Positions 9,710 to 22,115 of a stretch of 64,000 nucleotides of DNA are shown here, one piece after another. Below the pieces are notes generated by a model. It was given only the letters and a program-made list of their open reading frames with translations. It did not search any database and was not told the DNA's origin. Every line of letters begins with the position of its first letter. Position 1 is the stretch's first letter. Origin of the DNA: Norana najaformis (Eukaryota > Annelida > Clitellata > Crassiclitellata > Hormogastridae); the NCBI GenBank assembly GCA_964023275.1, contig OZ029913.1, positions 54,657,976 through 54,721,975 of the forward strand, written 5' to 3'. Both the position numbers and the translations under genes were made by a program.

Positions 9710-12700
9710 GTTAGTGCGTTTGTTTCTGTATGCATATCTGCATGTGTGTCGTTTGCTGTGCATTTATGTCTACATATGTTGTTTTGCTTCTGATTTTGTT
9801 CCAGTAATCGTACAGTCAATTTAATATTGCATTTTACACAAAATGTATGAGCAGAAATGATATTTTCAAGAAAGCGATTAAGGCTTTAACTTATTTGTAA
9901 GTTGCTGTTTGAATGTGTTGTGGTTTCTCAGTTGTTTGGTGGCCCTTAAATGTGTTGATGTTCCTTTATACTTGGTTATGCTTTATCTGTTTGACCAACT
10001 TTGCTTTTAGTCATTAGCTACAAATATTTCTGTTAAATTTTTATGTTCCACTTCATAGATCCCTGTATGTGTTTTTTCTGCTTGATTTCTCATTTATATT
10101 GCCATTAATTTTGCAATGTTCTTCTTATCTTACTATTACAATTAACTTACTATCTTAACTGATGTCATGAACCATTTATTGGCTTGATGAGGTGATACAT
10201 ACAGTGTTTAATCAATTTAATGCCACTATTAGCCAACAATTTCCAACTTTGGAGCCAAAATTTTAACTTGTTTCAATGAAGAATTAATTTTAAAATTAAT
10301 TTGCACTTATAGCAGGAGGTATGCCAATTAAGTTGTTATTAAAACTTAGAATTGATCCAGTATAGCTGCATAGAACAATTTACAGTACCTGCTGTATTTC
10401 GTATCAGTCATAATATTACTTGAAACTGCAGTTTTCAGCTATTCACTGAGGTGTATGTGTGTATGTATATTGTATGTGTATGTTTATGTTGAATGTGTTC
10501 GTACTTGTGTTGTGAAATGTACTTTAGCAGTGATATGCCTCCGATAGTTGTAGTGGTTAGAATGCTGGGCTGAAGGAAACACTGAAGGACTTTTTTAAGC
10601 AATAGTGTTTGAGGTGGCAGTTTTCAGTGAGTTTAAACCACTTTGTAGTTAGTTACTTTATTGCATGAAATTGTAGCTTTCTCTGAGCTATCAACCATAG
10701 CTACAATGTTGTACACTGGTAGTTTAACAAATTCCTAATTTCTTATTGTACTGATGGGAATACTGGTAATTAAGGCATGAACGATTGTTTCAAGTTAAAA
10801 CTTTAGTTTTGTGTTAGTTAAATGAGTTAATCTGGTGTTGTTGATTGTAACTCTAGCGAATGGAATAATAAAGAACGAAAGAGTTTTTCAGGCAATGACG
10901 GCGGTTGATCGAGGCTTCTTTTCGAAGCATAATCCATACATGGATTCACCACAGAGTATTGGATATGCAGTCACAATTAGTGCTCCACACATGGTAGGTT
11001 GCTCACTTTTTCTGGTGTTGTGTTGCTGACACCATACGTAATGCTGTTTGGTCTTGTATTATCTTACTGATTTACATCAACTGGAGTGTGTGGTAGTATG
11101 GCTGTGGGCATGAGGTTCAAATCACCACCAGGGCAGAGACATTTTAAAATTTCTGCTCCACTTGCTCTCCCAAGTGAACTCGGCTATATTATGCGTACAC
11201 TGACTGTACACTGTTATCAGTGGGAAGATTAGACAGGGAGGGAGGAAACTGGCCAACTGCCCTTATATGCAGAGGCTAAGAAAAATGGAGTTGCTAACAT
11301 TTCATACCCATGGTTGCCTCTTGGTGTTAGCTTAACAGACTGCCCTTCTTGTTACATCTACTAAGATGGACCTTATGTCTGATGACTTTTGACCTTTGAC
11401 AAACTGTGTTTAGTTGATTTTGTAATTGCAACTGAATACTGGTAGAGCACCTCTTAGGAATTTCTAAGAAATGCTGAACATATCTGAATAATTTGTATCT
11501 GAACATTTATATAGCGCCTGTTAAGAACCTCACAAAGGCCAAATGTTGTTTGATGAATGTAGTATGTTGTTCATTTCATGTCTACGATCTCAAGTCCTGG
11601 TTTTGTGTCTTATTTAGCTGATTTTACCTGTTGTAGGCCTATGTGAGATATCTGTTCATTTATGCATGTGCAAATGTAGAAAGATAACACTCTTCCAATA
11701 AACAAATTTTTAAAAGAAGCTTAAAACTTGCATGTTTAATAGGTCTGCCTAGTTTTCTGTGCATGCCTATTGATCTATAAACCATGATATTACTCGACTT
11801 TACTTGGTAGGCTTTTTTAGGGTCATTGCACATGCCTGTGGGGCTGTTAATTGCGCATGTTATAAGTGTGTGTTTAATAGTAATAATAATTGCACGCATT
11901 ATAAATGTCTGTTTAATAATAATAATAATAAAGAAATGTGCAAATCTTTTATAGCGATTGTTAGGACTTATCGTAGCTTCATAGATCCACTCTTGGTTTT
12001 ACTGATCTTGGATCAGGGAGTTGAGCTACTGGTCAAATTATAAATATTGCACAATGATAATTTGGATGATAATATGCTGTCGTTTTTCAGCATGCTCATG
12101 CTTTGGAGCTGCTGGCCGATCATCTGAAAGAAGGAAGCCGAGCCCTGGACGTTGGCTCTGGAAGCGGTTATCTTGTGGCGTGCATGGCAGTCATGGTATG
12201 CAGAAGCATTTATATGCATATACGTATGTCTGGGTAATTAGATAGCATCGTCAAAGAATCTCTCAGATTTCTTAACTCAGCTTTTGTGAGCACAGGCAAA
12301 ATTCAGTTCTTTTCGGTGTCTTTGCCTTTTAACGAGCTGAAATTTATGGTTCGAAATTATTTTGTGTTCCCAGCAGAAAGTAAAGAGTAATTACGGGTAA
12401 GTCAGTTTTGTATGCATTGAATCATAAACCTTTTTGGTAAATTCTTAAGTTGTTCAAACATTATTGTATGCACCTATGTTGTTTGCTGACATGCATCAGC
12501 TTTACCACGTTATTGTTTTACATCTGTATGTGAATGTTTAGTTTGCTACCAGTTATATCTGGTCTTACCCTGTCACATTTATTCAAGAGGGATTGTTGGG
12601 GTTGAAGAAACTTGCCCACCTATGCATTATACGATAAGTGAAGCCCAAGTTCTATCCACCAAGGGTGGTCCAAAACTTTTTTTGCTTTTAAGTTCCATGT

Positions 12701-15700
12701 TGGAACCTGCAATTATAGTCCATCTAGTAAAAAATAACATGGTGATAACATGGTAACATGGTGAAAATTTGAGCCAGATTGAATTACATTTAGGGATTGC
12801 AGAATTTGATCAAAGATTTCTGGGTATAAGATGGTATACTGCCTTATGACAAACAAGAATCAGTACACTAACATAAAGAGTATGTACTTTGGTATGACTT
12901 AAACTATCAATATTAGGTAACTGTAATAAAATAATAAGTCAACAAACTGCAAGTACAATGAAGTCCGGCCACAGTCTTCTCTCTGGAGTCAGGAATTTTG
13001 TGGCAGTGATACTGAACAACTTGCAGTAATTATTGTCTTTGCTGTTCAACATTTGTCAAAATTGAGTTGTAATCCTTGATCAGCTTAACTTCTGTCTTGG
13101 TCGTGTCAGTGGCAACCTTAAGCAACATCACAATTTACAGTGAAGCAAGACAGTCCTCGTTTTCATTCCAGCATTCTGATATGAATAGTAGGATTGAATC
13201 CTTCAGTTTTAGGATCTGAAATATGTTCCTATGCTGATGGTAACACAAGAACTCAGTGGGATGTTAACGGTAATAGCTATCGAATGCAGCTGGTGCTCCA
13301 ATCCAGCCTTTCTTCCTTTCTCAGTGGGCTTACTGTTTGAATCAGAGAAGGACAACCAAACTCTTACTGCGCTCAAGTACCATAGATGATTATGGAATGC
13401 TGCAGTAATGGCCTGATCAAATTTCTTGATTACTGTATTCAGTCAGCTGCCAAAGAACAAAGATCATGGGATGGGCAGAAATGATGCAGGATACCTGAAA
13501 CCACACCTGGATGTAATGTCTACAGAAGAAACTGGAAAATATCCTTTTTCCAACTTGCTTGAGTTTGATCTGGAATTGGATGGAAGATGTTCATTAGAGC
13601 TTGAACCGTTCTTGCCAAAAGATATGGTGCATCCCTGTCAGTGACTTTAGTTCAATCCAAAGCTGCTGCCAGCTACTTAGTGGCAAAGGGATTCTTGCTG
13701 AGGTTCTTATTAGATAAATGTTGCTTTCTCCCTCTTACTCTGGATCATCAGCTGTGTCCTTGTTGTTAGATCTTAACTCCTATTCTACAGTGATGGATAG
13801 AACTTCCATCTCTTTTTTTTATCTCTCATGATGTGTTCCTTGGACTCTATCATTACTGTCTTGCAGTGCCATTTTCCATATTAGAATGATTGAAAAATTA
13901 ATCTAGCATACTTAAGTGAAATGAAGATTCAACATTTATTAGCAAGGAAGCCATACCTACACTAGACCTTCCGTTCATCGAGTAGATGACTGAAAGAAGA
14001 CTACAGCGTACTGGGGGAACTTCCAAGGGCTTGTGCAACCTCAAAAGTTTCTCCCAATTTACATCAAATTGCACCTGATTTATTATTTTATGTAGTGGAC
14101 TTATTTGGCCCCCTCCAGTATTCAAAAACGGAAACATTGTTACCATATATAGGTGGATAATCCTACTGAGGCCTTTTTTACTTTTGTTATAAGAATATGT
14201 CATAGGTTTGCAGATAATTTGATTTGACTTTTGCTTGCTTCTGTGTAAGATGCTTTGATTTATGCTTAGTAACTAATGAAGCATGACTGTCACAAAGGCT
14301 TGTTGGCCTTATATTGCTTGGTGTTGAGAGAGTTAATTTCTTTTAATTAGAAGTGTTGTTTTATGCTAGGTTGGCAAATCTGGAGTTGCTGTTGGAATAG
14401 ATCATATTGAAGATCTTGTAAATGACTCGATAACAAACGTAAACAAAGATCCGGCTCTCGCCAACTTTATTAAAACTGGGCAGCTGAAGTTAATCGTTGG
14501 TGATGGAAGAAAGGGGTATGAGCCGTCTGCACCATATGATGCAATTCACGTTGGTGCAGCAGCTGCAGAAATACCACAGGCAGTGAGTGTCATTTTAAGG
14601 CGGCCAACTTTGTCATTTTAAGACGGCCAACTGTGTCATTTTAAGACAGTCAGCTATGTCATTTTAAGGCAGCCAACTGTGTCATTTTAAGGTGGCCAAC
14701 TGTGTCATTTTAAGGCCAGCTGTGTCATTTTAAGACAGCTATGTCATTCTAAGGCAGCCAACTGCATCATTTTAAATCAGCTAACTGCACCGTTTTGAGG
14801 GAGCCAACTATGTCATTTTAAGGTACTCAACTGTGTCATTTTAAGGTACTCAACTGTGTCATTTTAAGACAGCCAACTGTGTCACTTTAATTAAGACAGT
14901 TTGGTGTAATTACTTAATACTTAACTAATCATTTACGTAATTGTTATGATGTTTGGTAATATTATTTCTTTAGGTTGGCTTGTTCTTTTGGTGTTCCCTC
15001 TGAAGATATTAAATGTATGTACCCAGTATGTATGTGTGTATGTATGCCTGCATGACTACAATTGTTTCTCTAAAGTTCGAACTCTTTTCCTGCATTAAAT
15101 AAACACCTCAAAACTCACTGTTTCACACTGGTTTTGAAATGTCTGGATATCTAACTGCATTGTCACCCAGTGACTGAATAACCGAACCTCTGGTTTGCAT
15201 TTCTGTGTGAATGCATACGTTAAAACTTTTGTAATGATAATGTATGTATGTGTGCATCTGTATATATGTATGTGAGTTTATGTATTAATTGTTTTTGTAT
15301 GTACTGGTTACTATGTATGTGTTTTTGTTGTCTTTTGCATACATAAATAACCAGGTATTTGTATCATACTTTTACATGAAAGCTTTCAGAAGACCTGTTT
15401 GAAAACATGCGGCTCTGTGTTAAGATCTTCTGTTATTTGACTTCTTGTTGAGATTTATTCTTCAGTTACATGTTTAAGCTTTAAAGTAGTTTGAAGCTGC
15501 CGAGTAGTTCGTTCCATAAGAGGTGCTTTATAAATTGACAAATACAATCCTGTGTTTTGTTGGATAGTTGGTTGAACAGTTGAAGCCAGGTGGTAGACTC
15601 ATTCTTCCAGTTGGTCCAGAGGGACACAACCAAATCCTCACTCAGATCGACAAACTGGAGGATGGCTCAGTTGTCAGCAGAGAACTTATGGGTGTTATTT

Positions 15701-15744
15701 ACGTGCCTTTAACAAGCAAAGAAAAGCAGTGGCCAAGGTCTTAA
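9655..15744 (+). CDS. PCMT1: Protein-L-isoaspartate (D-aspartate) O-methyltransferase, five exons, complete
   Basis: Repairs aged proteins by methylating L-isoaspartyl and D-aspartyl residues with S-adenosylmethionine; cytosolic. Exons 9655-9709, 10857-10993, 12091-12195, 14370-14582 and 15568-15744 join in phase (687 nt, 228 residues; the human protein is 227-228). It starts [18 protein letters not shown], then has [20 protein letters not shown] (the substrate-side signature), SAM-binding motif [47 protein letters not shown] and [17 protein letters not shown] before TAA. The start ATG has a good context (GCGATGG) and aligns with the family start. Transcribed away from PSMD4. A possible alternative last exon is at 16737. 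Identification is very sure. Confidence 0.97.
10857..10993 (+). CDS. PCMT1: PCMT1 coding exon 2
   Basis: Acceptor CTCTAG, donor GTAGGT. Encodes [20 protein letters not shown] and [20 protein letters not shown] then M. Most conserved exon of the gene. Confidence 0.96.
11060..11400 (+). repeat. SINE-E copy in PCMT1 intron 2
   Basis: tRNA-like head (GGTTCAAATCACC near 11112) and a body shared with 42.31-42.62, 48.81-49.09 and 35.95-36.17 kb, including GAAACTGGCCAACTGCC, TGCAGAGGCTAAGAAAAATG and CATACCCATGGTTGCCTC. Probably Pol III-derived; the copy is old. Confidence 0.75.
11495..11545 (+). repeat. CORE-like repeat D fragment
   Basis: CATTTATATAGCGCCTGTTA then AGAACCTCACAAAGGCC. The clearest example of this motif in the window. 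Confidence 0.55.
12091..12195 (+). CDS. PCMT1: PCMT1 coding exon 3 (SAM motif I)
   Basis: Acceptor TTTTTCAG, donor GTATGC, phase 0. Encodes [20 protein letters not shown] then [15 protein letters not shown]. The glycine-rich loop binds S-adenosylmethionine. Confidence 0.96.
12196..14369. other. PCMT1 intron 3
   Basis: 2.2 kb without recognisable exons or clear transposon coding. Open frames such as 13426-13644 show no family motif and I do not call them genes. Confidence 0.6.
14370..14582 (+). CDS. PCMT1: PCMT1 coding exon 4
   Basis: Acceptor TGCTAG, donor GTGAGT at 14583. Encodes [20 protein letters not shown], then [15 protein letters not shown] and [16 protein letters not shown] minisatellite starts within a few bases of its donor. 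Confidence 0.96.
14587..14885 (+). repeat. About 20-bp minisatellite in PCMT1 intron 4
   Basis: Roughly 14 degenerate units of TGTCATTTTAAGGCAGCCAAC. The array starts 4 bp after exon 4, so the first unit overlaps the 5' splice site context (GTGAGTGTCATTTTAAGG). Confidence 0.9.
15568..15744 (+). CDS. PCMT1: PCMT1 coding exon 5 (terminal)
   Basis: Acceptor GGATAG. Encodes [20 protein letters not shown], then [17 protein letters not shown] and TAA at 15742-15744. An AG/GT at 15737/15738 inside the last codons may act as an alternative donor. Confidence 0.95.
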   Translation: MVEQLKPGGRLILPVGPEGHNQILTQIDKLEDGSVVSRELMGVIYVPLTSKEKQWPRS

Positions 15745-16736
15745 AATCTTTTCTTTACTAGTTTTAAAACAGTTGACCATCTTGGGTTTGGCTCACCTTG
15801 TGGGTTTCAAAAAGACAGATGTATCCTGGAATCATTGACATTTGTAATTTATTTTAATGTTATTGAGGGTTTGTCTAACACTTGTGTAATACCTGTTGTA
15901 CATATATATCAAGACACTTGATGTAGCACATTTTAAGTACCTCACACAGGTGCTGTACACATTACTAGCAACTGATAAATTTTTTCAATCTCTTTGGGGA
16001 ACTTTTACTCTGTGCAGTGTTTTGTATTTCCTTGTTTGTATTTACCACATTCGGTTGGATACTGGTATCCTGAAGTGATGACAGTGCAAGCTTCCATACA
16101 GTAAAGTAAGGTCATTGCTCATTTATTACTCACCTCTGTCAAATTTAGTGCTAAGAGGCTTGAGCCTGGAGGTTACTAAAAAAAAATGGAGAACATTTCA
16201 GCTGAGGTCACAAGAATGACAACATTAGTCAGACAAAGGTTGTGTGGCTTGACACTTGATTGCCAATTTCACTTGACACTGGGTTTCTAACCCAGAATGG
16301 AGAGGTCAGAGGCAGGCACAACAGCAATCTGCCACCATGCCTGTCACCGAGAAATTGTAATTCAAGTTTTGAGTCATGCTTAACAGACGAAATGTTGTGG
16401 GTCACCTTCAGAAATTCAGTGCCTACTAAAAACAAGCTTGATATATTTCATATTATCAGTTGCTTATTTACTAGGCATTTGTTTTAACAACAGTTTTCAG
16501 ATGAGAAGCACCTTGTCTGTTGGTGAGGGTTAATCGTCTTTAGTGGTCCTTTTAAATGGTCATATATGAATGGAGCAAGTCCTATGTCCTAATTTTTGCC
16601 TTTGAATCAAGTTAGATATATTTCTTGTTTAATTTCTTGTTATTTTCTGATTATTCTTATTAAATTGTCTTATTAAATTGAAAAGATAATTAATGTTAAT
16701 TTTTGGTTAAATTTACAGTGTGTTAATATTTTGCAG

Positions 16737-16761
16737 AACACGTTCAAAAAATGACCTCTGA
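16737..16761 (+). CDS. PCMT1: Possible alternative last exon of PCMT1 (C-terminus ..KNDL)
   Basis: An acceptor AATATTTTGCAG ends at 16736. If the AG/GT at 15737/15738 is used as donor, the frame reads PRTRSKNDL then TGA (16759-16761) in place of PRS-stop. In mammals the homologous AG/GT choice makes the two PCMT1 isozymes, one ending in RDEL. The position is the same and phase fits; the donor GTCTTA is weak, and KNDL is only an approximate ER-retention tail. Inference from context. Confidence 0.5.
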
Positions 16762-17238
16762 ACGTGACCCCTGGTGTCGGAAGGCAAAGTTCAGTTTGCA
16801 GTTCTCTTGACATCCTCTTCTAAATGGTTTTCCGGATGAATTAATGCTTTGCTGTTGCAATGTGTGATCGTTTGCATCCTCTTGATCCTTAACAACCACA
16901 TCGGCTAACGATCAAGACATCTTTGGCTTTAGTCTGTTAAAGTGCTGGTCAAAAACTGCAGTCGACGTTGAAGCGTGTTGCTTTGGGCGTTAACGTGCAT
17001 TGTTTCAAAGACTGTTGTTGCCCCAAGTTGTGCAGGCTTGTAGTTGTGGTTGTTGTAAATACCAGTTGTTTAATTAATTTGCTTAGCACTTTATTGAGGT
17101 TAGTATTTATGCATTTAGATTTCAAATTTGCCAAAAGGAAGTGTTTGCTCATTCAGTGAGGTGATTGAGTGGTTGTGTTTTCTTGTATTTTTCTTCCTTT
17201 TTATTTTTCGGTTAAGAAACACTCGAGCAGGAAAAACT

Positions 17239-17244
17239 AATAAA
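17239..17244 (+). terminator. Candidate PCMT1 polyadenylation signal AATAAA
   Basis: First AATAAA seen after the possible alternative exon. It lies about 480 bp downstream of that stop codon. Use not proven. Confidence 0.35.
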
Positions 17245-17271
17245 TGCAGTGTCATCTGTGTTTTATGCCTT

Positions 17272-17345
17272 GTGTCGTAGTCTAGTAGTTATGTTGCTGG
17301 ACTGAAAACCCAGATGTTAAATGTCCATCTAGGACCATAAGTAAA
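17272..17345 (+). repeat. tRNA-like SINE head
   Basis: GTCGTAGTCTAGTAGTTATG then GCTGGACTGAAAACCCAGAT resembles a decayed tRNA D-arm and anticodon arm. The B box is lost, so it is not a tRNA gene. Confidence 0.4.
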
Positions 17346-17566
17346 ATCCTGATATCTGGGTTGTTGGTGTCTTTCTGTTCTTGACGAAATACAATTTTGT
17401 TTCAACATGCTTATCATCCTTTGGCCGTCTTTCTTGTCTCGTCAGACTGAACCTTGAAATTGATGGGGTTGCATTTCTGTTTTGGGGTGCCATCTAATGT
17501 ACTAATATACGGGTTCTAAGATTATTTTAGATGTCCCACAATTGCTGTGTAGCTAACTCAACAGTC

Positions 17567-17692
17567 CTTATACAGGGACGCCCATTCAAACAAGGCAGTG
17601 GAGGTGAAGGATCTTGCCTGATCAATTCATTACAAAAATGAGCAGGGTCAAGGCCATATGGTCGCTATAGAAAAACAAGTATGTTTACATTT
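17567..17692 (+). repeat. SINE-C copy
   Basis: CCCATTCAAACAAGGCAGTG, GTGAAGGATCTTGCCTGATC, GAGCAGGGTCAAGGCC and GGTCGCTATAGAAAAACAAG. These blocks recur in order at eight other places. Confidence 0.8.
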
Positions 17693-18529
17693 AACTACAA
17701 AAGGAGTACGTTGGGTTTATTCCATGGCAGGTTGACCAGCGAGGGAGGCGACTGGCAACCAACTCTCGTGTGCCGAGGCTAAGAAAATTAAGTCGTGCAT
17801 ATAATTCTCTGGGACTGACTGAAGGAATGGTCTTTGGTTGCCTATTTTAAAAATAATTGAATGAGACTACTTTTATTTGTACTTGCAGTATCTATGCAGA
17901 ACATTAAACCAAGTATAATGGTTTGAAGTGAATCAGTAACTTTACAGAAATAAAATTAGTTTATTATTTATTTTAAAATATTCATTTGTTTCAGAATTGA
18001 ACAGCAGCAGCTGGGAACCAACAAAATTTTGTTCAGCTGTATTGAAACAATGCAAACAAACTTTCATGTGTGTTGATTAAACCTGACAGAAGTTTAAGCT
18101 AGACCTGTTGATGGCACAATGATCAACAAGAAAGTGAATGAGTAAAATATATTTAATCTGATAATGCCTTTTCAGCTTTAACAAGTATATACCATTAAGT
18201 AAAGCATTTCAAGTTCATTAAAAAGGTTTAAAACTTGTCAGGCAACAATTCTTATCCTAATCAAATAAGTATACTACAAAGTCATTTGCTTACAGACACG
18301 CAACTACATTAACTTATTAACATCAAAGATCACAAATGCATATCCAGGGCACTTCTGTACAGTAAAGTAATCAGCTAGTCAAGTGTGTCGGGGTGTGATC
18401 TATGGTTGGAACCAGTGGGAAAACACCACGGCAGGAGAGTAACAAATGGGGTAAATGCTTCCCATGTATGGATGTTATGACCTAGAGATGGGATGTTCCT
18501 CTTCCCCATACAAATTTCACCATGATGGT

Positions 18530-18645
18530 ATAGATGTAAATAATGTGGCCTTGACCCTTCTCCGCTGCCTGTTTGAATGGGTGCCACACCATTTAAGGTC
18601 CCTGTGCATAGACCGTGGTAGCCCAAGAGGTTAATATCTCTTAAA
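18530..18645 (-). repeat. SINE-C copy
   Basis: Minus-strand copy with ACCTTAAATGGTGTGGCACC, CCATTCAAACAGGCAGCGG and GGGTCAAGGCCACATT. Confidence 0.75.
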
Positions 18646-18649
18646 TGAG

Positions 18650-21290
18650 CCACCTTCGGGTTGCGAAAGGGGGCTCCTCACACACACACGCTACTTGGCG
18701 TACACATTTACTGATGTAGCTAACTAGGCCAGCTTGCTCAGCTAAAATAATTACAACACAACATGGATCTATTATCAAGTAAATGCATAGTACACAGTCA
18801 AAACAAATCCAGTTCAGTAATAACTGGACTTGCGATTGTCTGCAGTCACTTGGGTGAAAACTTAATAAAAGCACAAACAACCAGGGTGCCTAGATAAGGT
18901 CTGATCGCTCGTAGGCATACTGTGTGTATGTATCTGAACATTCATAGAGACCCTATTACTAAACCCTTCTGTTTCAGCAGGACATCTTGAAAAAGAGGCT
19001 TAAATTACCTTTTTATATGCTGTTGATGAATTTAGCTGAAAATGTAATGCGTGTTTAATCCCAAAGTATAATAAAGAAACCACAGTATTCTTTAAATTTG
19101 ACAGCATAAAAATTTATGTTTCTGGCATGTTAATCTCTTAATATTCATTTGTTCATTCGTTCATGCATTATATAAGAAATCTTATCAGTACTTAGGAAAG
19201 AGTTGAACATTTCTCTTAATATCTTTGACAAGGATTTGAGTCTTAAATAATAATAAAAAACAAAATTTAAATTAAACTGTCAACCTCCATGTCATTTTCT
19301 TCCATCTACTTTCGTGTGTTTGGAATTCTGTCTCCATTTACCAACAGAGATTGCTTTACCCAATCAAAATAAAATCAATAAAACTTGCATGTAGAGATAT
19401 TCTTATAATCCCAGAAGGTACTGAAGTCCAATACCCTATATACAGGTAACTGCCACCATGTATTGTAGCTATAAATGAAAAAGACAATGTTACATACTGG
19501 CCTTTGCAGTAACTAGGTATTTCACATCAAAGAGATAGCAAGTTCTCAATTTCACATGTGAGTTGATTATAAAACCACACGTTGCTGTACTATTACTAGT
19601 TTAGCTTAATCCATTTAGATACCCAGTAATTACATATACATGTAGTAATACCACACCTGCAATTCTAACAAAAGAATTAAAAGAAATACATCTTACTTTA
19701 ACCAATAAGGGAAATGTAACATTGTGTGTATCAAGACATGTAATACAGCACGTTTAAGTAATCCTCATAAGTACTATACAGATTACATTACCATAGCTGC
19801 AAATCTCCTATAAAGAAGTAGTTGCAATTTCCTATAAAGATATGAATAAATCCATATCAAGTCTGTTCCAACAGTTCATGGATGTAAAAACTCATTTTTC
19901 ATTTTTGTGATGGAAGGCATCATGGAAGCAAAATATGTCATATGAATGTACTCTTCAAGCCCTTTCTAATGGTGTGCAATAAATTACTGTGATACCGAAC
20001 CCACTTTACCATATTTCAGTCAGGAGATTATCCATTCTTTCACTTAATTCCCAGTTTTCAAAAGGGTCAAGCACATTCATTTATTCGTTAAAATACTTCA
20101 TAAAATGCCATCAGATAGCCCACAACAAAGCCACAAACTTTTGGGACTTCATATTTAACAGCCACTAGAGCTTGCTCAAATGTCCATAGGGCCTATCTGT
20201 ACTGATGGACTTAACAGCCATTTTCAAGCTGGGCTGCCCTAATGGATAATAGCTGAAACTGCAGTTTTTACATGGTTAGCTTCTACTCACAGAGCTGATA
20301 ATCTGGCAAAACTTTGAAAGCTTATCTACCATAATTCCTGAGTTAATTGCAAGCAAAAGGCCCCAGAATTAAGTCATTCGCAAGTTGAGGCTGCCCTACC
20401 AATATAAAAATTGTTCATATCCTCAACACCATGCAACATTAAGACCTGATATTTTGCATGGCTTCCTACCACATGGTTAATTACAAATTAACCTAATATC
20501 ATCAAATTCTGAGGTGGTGTGGTGGGTATGTTTCTGGATTTTGGTTGATTTGACACGGAATGACCCATATCTGAATTAAATGTACAGTATCTAGGTTACC
20601 CAAACGTACTACAATTTTAAATCTAAGAACACAACAGCATCAACAAATTTACTAATACTGAACATCCTCACAAATATGTTTTTAAGTGGAGATTTTAAGA
20701 GACATGATCACTTTGCATAGTGGTAATGTGGTGGTACGTAATGGTACCATTTGAAGCTCACATTACCAAAGCAGCTGCAGTTTTCATAAATGTGATGGAT
20801 ACCATGTTTAAAAATCGCCCATAAAAATCTCCCATTTCTTTATAGGTCACAAAATAATAGGCCAAACTTGGAGAACTGCAACTAGTGTTTTTAAAGGGGT
20901 TCAAAGGATATAATGCAGGGGTTAGGGTTAGGCTAAATGTGCAGGACTGATATAGTGGTGGCAGATACATTGGTGATGGTGATACACCATATGCTACCGG
21001 ATATGATGGTGGGGTCATTCTGATAGGTCAAACCCCACTGATTATGATTGTGACTTCTGCAACATAATGCAGTTTACTAATGCAATAGAGACTGTTAGCC
21101 AGTACTCGTTGTGTGCAAAGTCAACAGTAAATGACTTGTAATGACTAGTTTGTGGTGATTGCACTAAACACTCAAAAGGCTACAGGCATCGTTCTTTATG
21201 GGCTAATATGATTTTTCGCATTTCAAGTGCATCACTGAATTTTTATAGGCTTAACAATCTTATCTAAGCAAAAACTTTAAAAAATACTAA
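18650..21290. other. Intergenic, nothing recognised
   Basis: AT-rich. A short repeat-D trace lies at 19725-19790. The frame at 20758-21018 on the minus strand shows no family motif. Confidence 0.5.
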
Positions 21291-21292
21291 GT

Positions 21293-21405
21293 AGGCTTCA
21301 ACAGCAACTTAAAGACCAAGTATGTGTGACACACATGTGAAATATGTTAGGCTTCAACAGCAACTTAAAGACCAAGTATGTGTGATACACATGAGAAATA
21401 TGTTT
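21293..21405 (+). repeat. About 56-bp tandem duplication
   Basis: TAGGCTTCAACAGCAACTTA..AAGACCAAGTATGTGTGA occurs twice in a row with few differences. Confidence 0.85.
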
Positions 21406-21552
21406 CTCACGTGCGTTACACAGTAGAAATATATTATGTTTTACGTGTTCTCCAACTGCGTGTGCCACTATGTGCATACATACTATGCATACAGTAAGTG
21501 TACTTGATGCACTGCTGGGCTTGGCCATATTCCATTTTCTGCCCTAGTTTCT

Positions 21553-22115
21553 TTGGCTAATGCCCTGGTCTCCAGATGTCTCAACTATTGCAACTTGCTT
21601 CTTACTGGCATTTTAAAAGCTAATTTGATGAAGCTTCAAACAGTCCAATATACACTGGCCAGAGCTATAATTAAAACTCCAAAATATGAACACATATCAC
21701 CGATCCTAAAGTTACTGCATTGGCTGCCCATGAAAAAGTGAATAATGTTCAAGACGGCTAATTGTATACAAGACTACACTTCAGCTGACCTCACTATCTT
21801 CACTCTGTACTGACTCCTAAGACTTGTCTCTACTCGACCAGGTCTTCTGACTGTCTAAATCCTACTATTCCGTGGACAAGGAGAGCTCTCAGCAGGTGTG
21901 TCTTTTCTGTCACTGGCCCTATACTCAGGAACTCTTCCGGCAAATGTTCACTCTGCAAAGTAGGCCGTTTCCGTGTCTTCTTCGACTTCTTTCTTGGGTT
22001 TTTGACCAGACTCACCATGGAATTTGGCTTGCACAATGGTTTTGTTTAGCAACAACCATCGACTCATGCCTTGAGCATTATTACCTTAGTACTATAGAAG
22101 TTATAAGTTATCAGA
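21553..22115 (+). mobile_element. L2-beta LINE 3' fragment (reference copy)
   Basis: Encodes the L2 C-terminal segment: NALVSRCLNYCNLLLTGIL, QTVQYTLARAIIKTPKYEH and LKLLHWLPMK, then decays. Downstream come CACCATGGAATTTGGCTTG, ACCATCGACTCATGCCTTG and TACTATAGAAGTTATAAG. This copy links the coding end to the 80-150-bp pieces scattered over the window, showing these are the 3' ends of one LINE family. Confidence 0.85.

Noticed and set aside
20918..20934. Telomere-like GGGTTAGGGTTAGG
   Set aside because: Two units only; also at 8954. Too short to be interstitial telomere sequence of note.
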